Of a DNA stretch of 32,893 nt, positions 6,299 through 15,997 are shown one piece after another. The DNA comes from DATKCT01 sp035513055 (GTDB lineage: Bacteria > Verrucomicrobiota > Verrucomicrobiia > Verrucomicrobiales > DEV007). The notes below the pieces were generated by a model that saw only the letters and a program-made list of their open reading frames with translations, had not been told where the DNA came from and ran no database searches. The first letter of the stretch is position 1, and each line of letters starts with the position of its first letter. The stretch lies in assembly GCA_035513055.1 (NCBI GenBank), contig DATKCT010000013.1, positions 1-32,893 of the forward strand. The letters run 5' to 3'. The position numbers and the translations under genes are program-made.

Positions 6299-7699
6299 TC
6301 AGTGGAACAGAGCGGCGATGCGGCTGGCGGCGAACACCAAGATGAGACCCAAGAGGGAGAGAGTGGAAAGGAGAAGCGTCCAGGTGCGGAGGGTTTGCGT
6401 TTCGGTGAACTCACTCAAGCGGGCGACGACCCAGAATCCGCTGTCGTTCATCCAAGACAGGGCGAACGATCCGAAGCCGATGGCGAGATAAACCCACAGA
6501 TCTTGGCCTGGGAGGGCGTTTCCGGCGAGCGTGGGCGCGAGCATGGCGGAGGCGGTAATCATGGCGACGGTGCCTGATCCTTGAGCGGCCTTGAGTCCGG
6601 CAGAGACCAGCCAGGCCAGAATGACCAGATCGATGCCGCCGCCTGCGGCCAGACTTTCGATGATGCGGGCGGCTCCGGCGTGACTGATCATGGCGCCAAA
6701 GGCTCCGCCGGCGCTGGTGATGAGAATGATGACTCCGGCGGTTTGAAAGGGAGGGTCGAGCAACCGTTCCAACGCGTAGCGACCGGCGCCGGTCGTCCGC
6801 ACCACCAGGTGGACGGCGACGGCGGCTCCGGCGAGCAGGGCGACGTTGCGGTGGCCGGCGGTTTCCAGCAATGCGCGCAGTCCGCCGGGCGTCGCATCTG
6901 GCAGGAACGCGGCGGCTGATGCGGCTGAGATGAGGAGGACCGGAATCACCACGGGCATGATGGAAATCAGGAAACCGGGAAGAGGGCGTCCCGCGTCGTC
7001 GCCGTCCACTTTCTTGCGGGCGGGGGGCGGGACCGGCATCCATTTTTCCAACAGGAAGGAGACTGGGTAGACGGCAATGGCGCAGACCGCGGCGGCGGCG
7101 ATCCCCAGGGCGATGGTTAGGCCCAGATCGAGATCGAGATTGTCGGCCATGAGCAGCGGTCCCGGAGTGGGGGCGACCAGGGAATGGGTAAGGACAGCGC
7201 CGCCGCAGATGGCCAGAATGCTAACCACATAGCGGCGTTGGAGTTGAGCCGCGAGCGCCCTGGCCAGGGGGACGAGGAGGAGGAAAACGGTGTCGAAGAA
7301 AACGGGGATGGAGAGAAGGAATCCGGCTGCGAGCAGAGCCAGGGGCGAGAGGGACTCGCCGGTGAGGCGCAAGAGGGCGCGGACGATGGAATCGGCGGCG
7401 CCGCTTTCCAAGAGGCAAATGCCGATGACGGCGGCCAGAGCGATTGGCAGGGCGATTTTGGAAGCGGTGGCGCCAAACTCGATGAGCGGCAGCTCGACGG
7501 CGCGGAACCAGCGGCTTTGGCTGGCATCGCCGGGCAGCTCCGGGGCGAGCAGCCCAACCAACATGGCGGCAAGAATCAGGGCGAAGAAGGGATGCAGGCG
7601 GAGCTGGGTGACGGCAGCCACGACGAAGGCGACACCGGCGACGAGGGCGAGGAGGGGCGCCCAAAGGCCCGGAGACGAGGCGGCGGCGAGGAGATACAC
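6299..7699 (-). CDS. GntP-family gluconate:H+ symporter-like permease
   Basis: The 466-residue protein is almost entirely hydrophobic, with about 12-14 predicted membrane helices and a hydrophilic loop near 225-240 (PPPARKKVDGDD). GntP-like features include an internal SIPVFFDTVFLLLVPLARAL segment, AAQGSGTVAMITASAMLAP and a C-terminal SWMNDSGFWVVARLS. The last is highly typical of gluconate and related sugar-acid symporters. The start is a GTG. The gene begins 25 bases after the stop of the rhamnonate dehydratase gene and is surely co-transcribed with it, so L-rhamnonate or a related aldonate is a reasonable substrate. That is inference from context. Confidence 0.85.
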   Translation of the reverse strand: MYLLAAASSPGLWAPLLALVAGVAFVVAAVTQLRLHPFFALILAAMLVGLLAPELPGDASQSRWFRAVELPLIEFGATASKIALPIALAAVIGICLLESGAADSIVRALLRLTGESLSPLALLAAGFLLSIPVFFDTVFLLLVPLARALAAQLQRRYVVSILAICGGAVLTHSLVAPTPGPLLMADNLDLDLGLTIALGIAAAAVCAIAVYPVSFLLEKWMPVPPPARKKVDGDDAGRPLPGFLISIMPVVIPVLLISAASAAAFLPDATPGGLRALLETAGHRNVALLAGAAVAVHLVVRTTGAGRYALERLLDPPFQTAGVIILITSAGGAFGAMISHAGAARIIESLAAGGGIDLVILAWLVSAGLKAAQGSGTVAMITASAMLAPTLAGNALPGQDLWVYLAIGFGSFALSWMNDSGFWVVARLSEFTETQTLRTWTLLLSTLSLLGLILVFAASRIAALFH

Positions 7700-7724
7700 G
7701 CTGGCGTCCGGCGCGGAGGTTCGG

Positions 7725-8909
7725 TTAGGAATCGACCGGGAAGGGGCGGTCCCAGGCCAGTTCCGGATTGAGCGTGACTCCGAAGCCCGGGGCGTCGCCC
7801 AGTTCGATATGGCCGTCTATGGGCACAGGTTCATCGACGAAGAGGGGATCGAACATGGGGACGATCCGGTCGGCTTTCGGGGCCATCATGAGGAACTCGG
7901 AGAAGGGGGTGACGTCGCTGGCGATCGAAAAATGGTAGCTATAGATCGAGGAACCGTGCGGAATAACGAGGCGGTTGCGGGCCGAAGCCAGGGCTTTGAT
8001 CTTGAGCAGTTCGGTGAGACCGCCGCACCAGTTGACGTCGGGCTGAATGACGTCGACGCCGGTATCCAGGAGAGTGTGGAATCCCCAGCGGGCGTATTCG
8101 TGTTCTCCTGTCGTGATCATGATAGGATAAGGCCGCTCGCGAACAAGGCGGCCGTAGCTCGCGTAATCGTCGGGCGGCAGGCATTCCTCGATCCACGTGA
8201 ATCGGTGCGGTTCCAAGTCTTGAATGAGCCGCAGCGCATAAGGCAGATCGAGGCTCATCCAACAGTCGAAGGCGAGCATGAATGAACTCCCGCAGCGGGC
8301 CCGCAGATCTTCGGCGATCTCGATGTTGCGGCGCAGGCCCTGGCAGCCTTCCTGAGGGCCGTGCGGCAATGGATATTTCCCGCCGATAAAGCCGAGGTCT
8401 TTGGCCAGGTCCGGTCGCGGGCCCGTGGCGTACATGGGCTGACGGTCCCGCATTTTCCCGCCGATCATGGACCAGACCGGCTCGCCCCGAAGGTTGCCCA
8501 GCAAATCCCAAATGGCGCAATCGACGGCGGAGATCGCATTGAGGGTCAGACCCTTTCGCCCATAGAAGAGCGAAGCGCGGAACATCTGATCGAAGATGCG
8601 CTCGACGTTGCAGGCGGGTTGGCCGACGACGAAGCGGCGGAAGTGCTTTTCCACGAGAAAGGCGGCCGGTTCGCCGCCGGTGGTGACGGAGAAGCCGGTC
8701 GAGCCGTCTTCCGCCTCGACTTCGACGAGGAGCGTGCCCAGGACGTCGATGCCGAAAGAGCTGCGGGTTTCCCGGTACTCCGGGTAGCGGCTCATCGGAG
8801 TGGCGATGCGGGTGCTGTTGATCCAGTGTCCGGCTTCGCGGGCGTGGTAGTCCGCTCCCTGGTCCGAGCCGCGCAGGACGAGGGCACGCAATCCGGTAAT
8901 GCGTTTCAT
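7725..8909 (-). CDS. rhmD: L-rhamnonate dehydratase (enolase superfamily)
   Basis: The 394-residue protein aligns by eye along its whole length with Escherichia coli RhmD, including HWI-x5-ATPMSRY, SFGIDVLGTLLVEVEAEDG, YATGPRPDLAKDLGFIGGK and PHGSSIYSYH. It dehydrates L-rhamnonate to 2-keto-3-deoxy-L-rhamnonate in the non-phosphorylating L-rhamnose pathway. Enolase-superfamily metal ligands are Asp215 (FDCWMS), Glu241 or 242 (WIEECLPP) and Glu269 (TTGEH). Asp291 (QPDVNWCGG) and His318 (PHGSS) form the expected general-base dyad. The GntP-type permease gene follows 25 bases downstream. Other pathway enzymes (rhamnose dehydrogenase, lactonase, aldolase) are not in the window. Confidence 0.92.
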   Translation of the reverse strand: MKRITGLRALVLRGSDQGADYHAREAGHWINSTRIATPMSRYPEYRETRSSFGIDVLGTLLVEVEAEDGSTGFSVTTGGEPAAFLVEKHFRRFVVGQPACNVERIFDQMFRASLFYGRKGLTLNAISAVDCAIWDLLGNLRGEPVWSMIGGKMRDRQPMYATGPRPDLAKDLGFIGGKYPLPHGPQEGCQGLRRNIEIAEDLRARCGSSFMLAFDCWMSLDLPYALRLIQDLEPHRFTWIEECLPPDDYASYGRLVRERPYPIMITTGEHEYARWGFHTLLDTGVDVIQPDVNWCGGLTELLKIKALASARNRLVIPHGSSIYSYHFSIASDVTPFSEFLMMAPKADRIVPMFDPLFVDEPVPIDGHIELGDAPGFGVTLNPELAWDRPFPVDS

Positions 8910-9067
8910 GGTTTATGTGGGCAGGAAAGCCCTGAGACGGGCGCGGTGAGGCCCGGACATGGGTTCTGCCAGAATGGAGGCGGACGGGGAAGGGGAAATT
9001 GAAAAGTTCGATCCTGGGCGCCGGCGCGGCTGGACCGGAGATGGCGAATGCCCCACAGTGCCCTTCT

Positions 9068-10405
9068 ATGAAACTGCGCCCTTTCCTGCGAATCTCGCTC
9101 TTGATGTCGCTGGCTTGGCAGCCGCTGATGGCGGAAGCCGAGGCCGAAGGAGATTCTCCCTCGCCGCACCGGCAGTTGCCCGCCGCTATGCACGGCACGA
9201 TGCCCGAGCGGCCTGTGGTGACGGTCGGACTGCGAGACGCGGACATCAATGGCCGCGATCATCGGGCCCTTCAGGCGGCGGTGGATTACGTGGCGGCCTT
9301 GGGCGGCGGGGTGGTTGAGATCGCCGCGGGCGAATTCACCATGCGGGATTCTCTTCATCTGCGTCCCCACGTCACTGTCCGCGGGCAAGGCGCCCGGACG
9401 GTCCTGCGCAAGGCCAAGTCCGCGTCCTCGCCTCTGGAACTGGACGGCGATTACGGCGAGGAACAGATCACCCTAACGGCGCCAGACGGTTTCTCCGTGG
9501 GCGACAGCGTCGCCGTGTGGGACCGGAATTCCGGCGGTTTTCACACCACCGTGGCGCGCATTACAGGACGGAACGGATCCACTTTTTCCATCAGCCGGCC
9601 CTTGAATGCCGACTGCATGGCGGTCAACGAAGCCCAGGCCGCCACGGTCTTTCCGGTCATCAGCGGTTACGACGCGGAGGGCGTGCGAGTCGAGAATCTC
9701 ACGGTCGACGGCAACAAGGAGGAGAACAGTCATCTCAACGGTTGTCGCGGCGCGGGGATTTTTCTGTATCGCTGCCCCGGCGCGCTCCTATCGCACTGCG
9801 CCGTGCGTCGCTACAACGGAGACGGCATCAGCTTCCAACAGTGCAACGACGTTCAGGTGTTGAACTGCGTCAGCGAGGAGAACGCGTCGTTGGGAATCCA
9901 TCCTGGCAGCGGTTCCCAGCGGCCGTTGGTGCGGGATTCCACTGCGCGAGGGAACGGCGAAGACGGCCTCTTCCTCTGCTGGCGCGTCAAGGAGGGCTTG
10001 TTCGAGAACAACACTTTTGCCGGCAACGGACGGTTCGGCATCAGCATTGGCCACAAGGACACAGACAATCTCATTCGCAACAACAGTGTTTTGAGCAATA
10101 GTCAGGACGGGGTGTTCTTTCGCGACGAGAGTGAGCCCATGGCCGGCCATCGTAACCGGATCGAAGGCAATCTCATCGAAAACAACGGACGCGACGGTCC
10201 CGCGGCGGGAATCCGCGTTCGCGGCGAAACGCGGGATCTCGTCTTTCAAGGCAATATCATCCGGGACACCCGCAGCGGCAGCGAACGGAGGCAGACCGTC
10301 GGCATCCTTTTGGAGGAGAATGTCGGCGAGGTGCGGATCGATGGGAATGAAATCGATGCAGAATCCGCGGTCGAAGATAAGCGCAAGCAGAGCGGGAAGG
10401 AATAA
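9068..10405 (+). CDS. Secreted right-handed parallel beta-helix protein
   Basis: I chose the ATG at 9068 because it begins a clear signal peptide (MKLRPFLRISLLMSLAWQPL, cleavage near AEAEA). An upstream ATG at 8999 would put 23 odd residues before it. The mature protein opens with a pectate-lyase-like entry (DHRALQAAVDYVAALGGGVV, HVTVRGQGARTVL). Repeated coils from about residue 205 follow, with Asn/Gly-rich turns such as NNTFAGNGRFGISI, RNNSVLSNSQDGVFF and IEGNLIENNGRDG, as in NosD/PbH1 beta-helix proteins. Such proteins are often polysaccharide lyases or glycosidases, but no catalytic residues can be assigned. It is divergent from the rhamnonate gene (159 bp apart). A link to rhamnose-containing polymers is only a hypothesis. 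Confidence 0.8.
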   Translation: MKLRPFLRISLLMSLAWQPLMAEAEAEGDSPSPHRQLPAAMHGTMPERPVVTVGLRDADINGRDHRALQAAVDYVAALGGGVVEIAAGEFTMRDSLHLRPHVTVRGQGARTVLRKAKSASSPLELDGDYGEEQITLTAPDGFSVGDSVAVWDRNSGGFHTTVARITGRNGSTFSISRPLNADCMAVNEAQAATVFPVISGYDAEGVRVENLTVDGNKEENSHLNGCRGAGIFLYRCPGALLSHCAVRRYNGDGISFQQCNDVQVLNCVSEENASLGIHPGSGSQRPLVRDSTARGNGEDGLFLCWRVKEGLFENNTFAGNGRFGISIGHKDTDNLIRNNSVLSNSQDGVFFRDESEPMAGHRNRIEGNLIENNGRDGPAAGIRVRGETRDLVFQGNIIRDTRSGSERRQTVGILLEENVGEVRIDGNEIDAESAVEDKRKQSGKE

Positions 10406-10519
10406 CGCGCGCGTCTCGAGGGAAGCTCCCAGGCAGAACTCCTCGATCTGAGGGCGGAAGCTGTCGACGCATTGACCGAAGGGTTGTCCGGGCGTTTGTT
10501 CCGTCGCAGTAACAGAGCG

Positions 10520-13500
10520 ATGAGGATGAAATGCTCGAGCGGCGGCATTGTTTTGGCGACGATGATGGCCATGGTCCTTCCGGCTCCTGCAAAGGAGGGA
10601 GGGCTCGATGCCTTCGCGGGGCTGGACCAGGACTTTGAGCGGGAGATCAAGCCCTTGCTGGAGCGTTTCTGCTGCAGTTGCCATTCCACGGAGAAACAGA
10701 AGGGCGATCTGGATCTGGAACGTTTCACGTCGCTGGCGACGGTGCGGACGGAGCCGGAGGTCTGGCGGCAGGTGGCCGAGCAGTTGGCCGCTGGAGAGAT
10801 GCCGCCGGAGGGAGAGCCTCAGCCGGAGGAAACGGAGAGGGAACGGCTGAGTGACTGGGTGCGCGTCTATCTGGAGGCGGAAGCGCGGGCTCGCGCGGGC
10901 GATCCCGGGCGAGTCGTGTTGCGCCGGCTTAGCAATGTCGAGTACGACAGGGTCGTGCGCCATCTCACCGGGCTCGATCTGGGCTTGGCGTCCGAGTTCC
11001 CCGCGGACGGCGCGGCGGGGGAGGGTTTCACCAACACGGGCCAGGCCTTGGTGATGTCGCCGGCCATGATCGATAAGTATTTCGAAGCGGCCAAAAGCAT
11101 TGCCGGGCATGCCATGCTCTTGCCGGACGGTTTCCGGTTCTCCGCGGGAACCACCCGGCGCGACCGTGAGGACGAATTGTTAGACGAAATCCGGGCCATC
11201 CACGGTCCCTGGCTGAACGAGGCGGGCAGGCTCGAGTTGGCGCCGTATTTCGCTGAAACGATCCGCCGGCGAAATGGAGGGCGCGACCCCGGGTATGAGG
11301 ACGGACCGTCGAACTTGAACCGGAAGTTTTTGGACATCCTCTTGGAGGCGCTGCGAGGGGAAAAGGACGATTCCTTGCTGCTGGATGCCTTGCGCGAGCG
11401 TTGGCGAGAAGCGGGGCCCGGGGACGCCGCAGCGTTGGCGGAATGGGTGGGGGCGTGGCAGGAGGCCTTGTTCCGCTTCAACAATGTCGGTCACTTCAAT
11501 GCCTGGTGTGAGGCCGTGGATCCCGTTGCAGAGAAGCGGGAGTTTCGCGTGCCGCTCGAGTCTCCAGAGGGCGCGGTCGTGGACCGGCTCTACCTCGTTA
11601 GTTCGCCAGTGGTGGAAGGCTCCGGACGGCTCCGGTGGAAAGGAGCGCGCTTGGAAGGAGGCGGGCGCCCCCCCGTGGCTCTGGTGGACATCCGGGAGAT
11701 GGCGTCGCGCTTGGCGCGGTTGCGGGGGGAGGCATTGGCCCAGACGGAAGTGTATTTGAAAGCTGTAGCAGAGGCGATGGACAGCGGGAATGACGACACC
11801 ATTGCGGCTTCAGCGCAGCGGCACGGATTGCATGAAGGGGTTTTAGAGGCATGGATGATCTACCTGGGCGCCGCCGGGGTCCGGTCCGGCGCCGTGGAGG
11901 GACTTCTGACCGAACCGCTCCGCGACGTGGGCGGATATGGGTTTGTCAGCGGATGGGGGTTTGCCGAGACCCCAAGCGTCGTGGCTAACGCCTCCGGCGA
12001 CGCCGCGCGCATCCCCGGCAATCTGCGAGCGCGGGGAGTGGCGCTGCATCCAGCCCCTAACCAATTCGCTGCGGCAGGCTGGCGCAGCCCGCTGTCCGGA
12101 ACGGTGCGTGTCGAGGCCGCCGTGAGCGATGCCCACCCCGAATGTGGGAACGGAGTGAGCTGGAGCCTCGAGCTTCGGCGGGGGCCTTTGCGGCGTCCTC
12201 TAGCTGGGGGCACTGTGAACACGGGACAGGCGATGCAGATGGAACCGCTGGACGCCCTGCCGGTGCAAACCGGAGATCTTCTCTCACTCATGATCGGCCC
12301 GCGCGACGGCAACCACGTCTGCGATCTCACGGCAATCGATTTCATCATCGTGGAGCAGGGAGGGGACGGGCGCCGTTGGTCTGTGAGCGAGGACGTTTCA
12401 GCGGAGATCCTCGCTGGGAACCCGCACCGGGACAGCTATGGCAACGCTGAGATTTGGTTTTTTTACCGCGGAGATCTCGGCAAGGAAGGGCTGGTTGCCG
12501 CGGCCATTGAGCCCGGCTCGCAACCGGCCCGCTGGCTGGATGCGAGGGATGCGGATGAGCGGACTCCCATCGCCACACGGATCGGGGAAATCCTGCGCGG
12601 GAGCGTCGAGCCGGGCGCGAAAGACGCCGGATGGGCGGCGGCCCTGCGCCGGTTGGATGGACCGCTGTTCGGGAATCTCGACCCCGCCGGGCTTCCGGAA
12701 GCGCCCTTTGATCCCGCGGAGGAAAACGAGGCCGGCGTTGATCCTAGCGTGGTTGTGGATGGCGACTTGGCGGCCGGAGCCTCCTCCGCTATCGAGCTGC
12801 GCTGGCCGGCCGATTGGGTAGGCGGGCGCGAGTTCGTGGTGGAGGCGGTTTTGGATCCAGGCGCAGAAGGGGCGTTCCGGTGCGCCGTCGACGCTCAAAG
12901 GCCGGAAGGCAGCGAGGCATGGCGGCCGGGCGATCCCGTGCTTGCCGCGCCGGGGAGCCGCGCTCGCGAAACGGCGCATCGCTCCCTCGAGAGCTTCCGC
13001 GCCCTGTTTCCGGCGGCCCTTTGTTACCGTCCCATTATTCCCGTGGATGAGGTGATTACCTTGGCGCTCTTTCATCGGGAAGACGAAGCCTTGCAGCGGC
13101 TTCTGTTGGACGACGACGAGGCCAGCCGGTTGGACCGGCTCTGGACCGAGTTAAGATTTGTTAGTCATGACGCCATCCGCATCGACGCTATCTTCGATGA
13201 CTTCATGGGCTATGCCTCGCAAGAGGGTCAGACCGCGCGCTTCGAGCCATTGCGGCAACCTATCCGCATGGGGGCGGAGGCGCAGCGGGAGGAACGGCGT
13301 GAGGCTGAAGCGGCGCAGTTGGCGGAGTTGCTCCGCTTCGCGGAGCGGGCCTGGCGCCGGCCGCTCACGGAGGCCGAATTGGACCAGGCGCGGGATCTTT
13401 ACGCGCGGGAAAGATCGGCAGGCATCGAGCACGAGGAAGCCTTTCGGGCCGTATTGGCGCGGGTGCTGCTCTCTTCCCATTTCCTCTACAAGATCGAGGC

Positions 13501-14563
13501 GCCGCCGGAGGGAATGGAAGCGGGACCGGTGAACGCCTGGGAGCTGGCGACACGGCTGAGTTTCTTTTTGTGGTCGACTTCTCCGGACGAGGCATTGCGC
13601 GAGAGCGCCGCAGCGGGCCGGTTAGCCGGAGAAGAGGAGCTGCTCCGGCAAACCCGCCGGATGCTGGCCGATTCGCGGGTCCGCGCCTTGGCCGAAGACT
13701 TCGCTGCGCAATGGCTCGGAGTCAGAAACTTCGACGAGCATAACGAGAAAAACGAAGCGTTGTTTCCGCATTTTGCCGGGCTGCGGGCGCCGTTTTACGA
13801 AGAGGTCATCCGGTTTTTCGAAGACTTGTTTCGCAACGACGGTCCGGTGTTGTCGATCTTGGATGCGGACCATAGCTTCCTAAACGCGGCGTTGGCGGAG
13901 CATTATGGATTGGCGGCGGGGACAGCGGGCGAGTGGACGCGGGTGGAGGGGATGCGCCGGCTCAGACGCGGCGGCATCTTGGGGATGGGGGCGGTGTTGG
14001 CCAAGCAATCCGGCGCTTCGCGCACGAGTCCGGTCCTTCGAGGAACTTGGGTCGTGGAAACTCTGCTAGGGGAGGACTTGCCCAATCCGCCGCCGAATGT
14101 GCCGCAGATCCCGGACGACGGCAGCGCCGCTGCGGGGCTTTCGGTGCGGGAACTGACGGAGAGGCACCGGTCGGTCGCAGAATGCGCGCATTGTCATGAG
14201 AGGATCGATCCCTACGGTTTTGCGCTGGAAGCCTTCGACGCCGTAGGGGCTTGGAGAGAAATCGAGGAGAGCGGTCATCCGGTCGACACGAGCGTGGTGT
14301 TGCGTGACGGCACGGCGTTCACTGGCTTGGAAGGGCTGCGCGAACACCTCGAGCGGGCCCGCCGCGGGGATTGGACGCGGCAGTTTTGCCGGAAGCTGCT
14401 GGGGTACGCTTTGGGCCGGTCGACGACGCTTTCCGACGAGCCCTTGCTGGAGGAGATGCTCCGCGCGCTGGAGGCCGAGGACTGGCGAGTGTCGGCGGCC
14501 ATCGAAACGGTGGTCAAGAGCCGGCAATTCCGCTATCATCGAGGAAAGGAAGACCAATCATGA
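10520..14563 (+). CDS. Secreted c-type cytochrome/DUF1592-family protein
   Basis: The ATG at 10520 gives a signal peptide (MRMKCSSGGIVLATMMAMVL, then PAPA) and 1347 residues. The domain order fits planctomycete cytochrome C/DUF1587 near the N-terminus, with haem motif CCSCH at residues 51-55 and LRRLSNVEYDRVVRHLTGLD near 130-150. Then come DUF1595 (about 930-995, FAERAWRRPLTEAEL), DUF1592 (about 1000-1130), DUF1588 (about 1170-1260, NPPPNVPQIPDDG and a second haem-type motif CAHCH at 1222-1226) and DUF1585 (about 1270-1345). Relatives are often around 750-900 residues. The extra length lies between about 200 and 930 and includes a beta-sandwich-like stretch (about 505-610). The stop overlaps the next ATG (ATGA). 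The function of this family is unknown. A longer start at 10472 is possible. Confidence 0.88.
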   Translation: MRMKCSSGGIVLATMMAMVLPAPAKEGGLDAFAGLDQDFEREIKPLLERFCCSCHSTEKQKGDLDLERFTSLATVRTEPEVWRQVAEQLAAGEMPPEGEPQPEETERERLSDWVRVYLEAEARARAGDPGRVVLRRLSNVEYDRVVRHLTGLDLGLASEFPADGAAGEGFTNTGQALVMSPAMIDKYFEAAKSIAGHAMLLPDGFRFSAGTTRRDREDELLDEIRAIHGPWLNEAGRLELAPYFAETIRRRNGGRDPGYEDGPSNLNRKFLDILLEALRGEKDDSLLLDALRERWREAGPGDAAALAEWVGAWQEALFRFNNVGHFNAWCEAVDPVAEKREFRVPLESPEGAVVDRLYLVSSPVVEGSGRLRWKGARLEGGGRPPVALVDIREMASRLARLRGEALAQTEVYLKAVAEAMDSGNDDTIAASAQRHGLHEGVLEAWMIYLGAAGVRSGAVEGLLTEPLRDVGGYGFVSGWGFAETPSVVANASGDAARIPGNLRARGVALHPAPNQFAAAGWRSPLSGTVRVEAAVSDAHPECGNGVSWSLELRRGPLRRPLAGGTVNTGQAMQMEPLDALPVQTGDLLSLMIGPRDGNHVCDLTAIDFIIVEQGGDGRRWSVSEDVSAEILAGNPHRDSYGNAEIWFFYRGDLGKEGLVAAAIEPGSQPARWLDARDADERTPIATRIGEILRGSVEPGAKDAGWAAALRRLDGPLFGNLDPAGLPEAPFDPAEENEAGVDPSVVVDGDLAAGASSAIELRWPADWVGGREFVVEAVLDPGAEGAFRCAVDAQRPEGSEAWRPGDPVLAAPGSRARETAHRSLESFRALFPAALCYRPIIPVDEVITLALFHREDEALQRLLLDDDEASRLDRLWTELRFVSHDAIRIDAIFDDFMGYASQEGQTARFEPLRQPIRMGAEAQREERREAEAAQLAELLRFAERAWRRPLTEAELDQARDLYARERSAGIEHEEAFRAVLARVLLSSHFLYKIEAPPEGMEAGPVNAWELATRLSFFLWSTSPDEALRESAAAGRLAGEEELLRQTRRMLADSRVRALAEDFAAQWLGVRNFDEHNEKNEALFPHFAGLRAPFYEEVIRFFEDLFRNDGPVLSILDADHSFLNAALAEHYGLAAGTAGEWTRVEGMRRLRRGGILGMGAVLAKQSGASRTSPVLRGTWVVETLLGEDLPNPPPNVPQIPDDGSAAAGLSVRELTERHRSVAECAHCHERIDPYGFALEAFDAVGAWREIEESGHPVDTSVVLRDGTAFTGLEGLREHLERARRGDWTRQFCRKLLGYALGRSTTLSDEPLLEEMLRALEAEDWRVSAAIETVVKSRQFRYHRGKEDQS

Positions 14564-15876
14564 GCCGACGACCTGAACAGGGAAACCGGGGACCTACGCG
14601 GAGGACGTTCCTGCGTGGGGCGGGAGTGACCATGGCTCTGCCCTGGCTGGAATCCGTTCCGGCTTTGGCCGGCAGCGTCAGTCCGGATGGAGCAGGGGCG
14701 CCTGTTCGCTTCGGTGTGCTCTTCGCCGGGAACGGTTTTCACGGCCGGGAATGGTGGGCGGAGGGGGCCGGGAAATCCATGCAGTTAGGACGGGTGCTGA
14801 CGCCGTTGGAACCGTGGAAAGAGAAGCTGCTCTTCATTCGCGGCCTCTACAATGAGGAAGCCCTCAAAGGGAATATTCACAGTTCCCAGACCGGCAACCT
14901 GCTTTCCGGGGCGCCCCTGGCCTCGGGCGGGGAAATCCGTTCCGGAACGAGCGTGGACCAAGTCATCGCCCAGAAACGGGGACACGAGACCAAGCTTCCC
15001 AGCTTGGTGTTGGGCTGCGAAAAGCCCATCGCCTCGGTGCACAAAAACTATTCCATGCTCTACAGCTCCCATATCTCTTGGAGTTCCGCGACAGCGCCGG
15101 CTCCTCTCGAGATCTATCCCGCCTTGGCCTTCGACCGGCTTTTCAAGGATGGCGCAGGAGAAAGCGACCGCAGCGTTCTCGATTCCGTGCTCGAGGAAGC
15201 CGGGAGCCTCCGCGGGCGCATCGGTTACGCCGACCGGCACAAGCTGGATGAGTACCTGACCTCCGTGCGGGAAGTCGAGCAGCGGCTCGATCGCGCGGGA
15301 AAGGAGGAACGCTTCCAAGGCTGGCGCCCGTCCTTGGAGAAGCCGGACATTCCGCGTCCTCCCGAGGGTCTGCCGCAAGACATTGACGAGCACATGCGAT
15401 TGATGTGCGACATCCTGGTGCTGGCCTTCCAGACGGACGCCACCCGGGTCTGCACGCTCAAGCTGAACAACGATCATTCCTCGTTGCGATTCCCTCATCT
15501 CGGGGTGGATTACATGATCCACCATCTCCTTTCGCACAGCGACACGGACGATTGGCTCAAGGTGAACCAGTTTTTCCTCGCTCAGTTAGCCTACATCGCC
15601 GCGAAACTCGACGCGATTCAGGAGGGGGAACGCACGGCGTTGGACAACACCATGTTGCTGCTCTGCTCAAGCATGCTCACCGGTCAGCATGACGCCACTC
15701 AATTGCCTGTCGTGATTTTGGGCCGGGCCGGAGGGCGTCTGGAAAGCGGACGCGTCCTTGATTACCGGGATCGCGAAAACCGGAAGATGTGCAGTCTCTA
15801 TTTGTCGCTCTTGAACAAGGTGGATCTGCGGCTGGAACGTTTCGGAGATTCCGCGGAACAGCTCGCGGAGATCTGA
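14560..15876 (+). CDS. Tat-exported DUF1552 protein
   Basis: The 438-residue protein begins with a twin-arginine signal (Arg14-Arg15 in TRRTFLRGAG, then VTMALPWLESVPALA). The body carries DUF1552 landmarks: RFGVLFAGNGFHGREWW, LFIRGLYNE, SGTSVDQVIAQKRG, a YSSHISW segment and RVCTLKLNNDHSSLRFP. The ATG overlaps the stop of the DUF1592 gene by 4 bases and is preceded by a purine-rich AGGAAAGGAAG site. That makes translational coupling and a shared extracytoplasmic role likely. Export as a folded protein suggests a bound cofactor or a partner. The biochemical role of DUF1552 proteins is unknown. Confidence 0.92.
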   Translation: MSRRPEQGNRGPTRRTFLRGAGVTMALPWLESVPALAGSVSPDGAGAPVRFGVLFAGNGFHGREWWAEGAGKSMQLGRVLTPLEPWKEKLLFIRGLYNEEALKGNIHSSQTGNLLSGAPLASGGEIRSGTSVDQVIAQKRGHETKLPSLVLGCEKPIASVHKNYSMLYSSHISWSSATAPAPLEIYPALAFDRLFKDGAGESDRSVLDSVLEEAGSLRGRIGYADRHKLDEYLTSVREVEQRLDRAGKEERFQGWRPSLEKPDIPRPPEGLPQDIDEHMRLMCDILVLAFQTDATRVCTLKLNNDHSSLRFPHLGVDYMIHHLLSHSDTDDWLKVNQFFLAQLAYIAAKLDAIQEGERTALDNTMLLLCSSMLTGQHDATQLPVVILGRAGGRLESGRVLDYRDRENRKMCSLYLSLLNKVDLRLERFGDSAEQLAEI

Positions 15877-15997
15877 TGATCTTGGGACTCCTCGCTTGGG
15901 ATGAACTGGCCTGCGGATGCCGGCTGGAGAGGGCCGTTTGTTCTGGGGGGAGTTGGCATGATGGGCGGGAGATTGAAAATGGTTATGGCAATGTGCT

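Noticed and set aside
7939..9249. Minus-strand frame of 436 codons overlapping rhmD
   Set aside because: It is an alternate frame of rhmD with arginine/proline-rich composition and no family similarity.
9788..11110. Minus-strand open frame of 440 codons
   Set aside because: It spans the ends of two well-supported plus-strand genes and their spacer. Long antisense frames are expected in GC-rich DNA.
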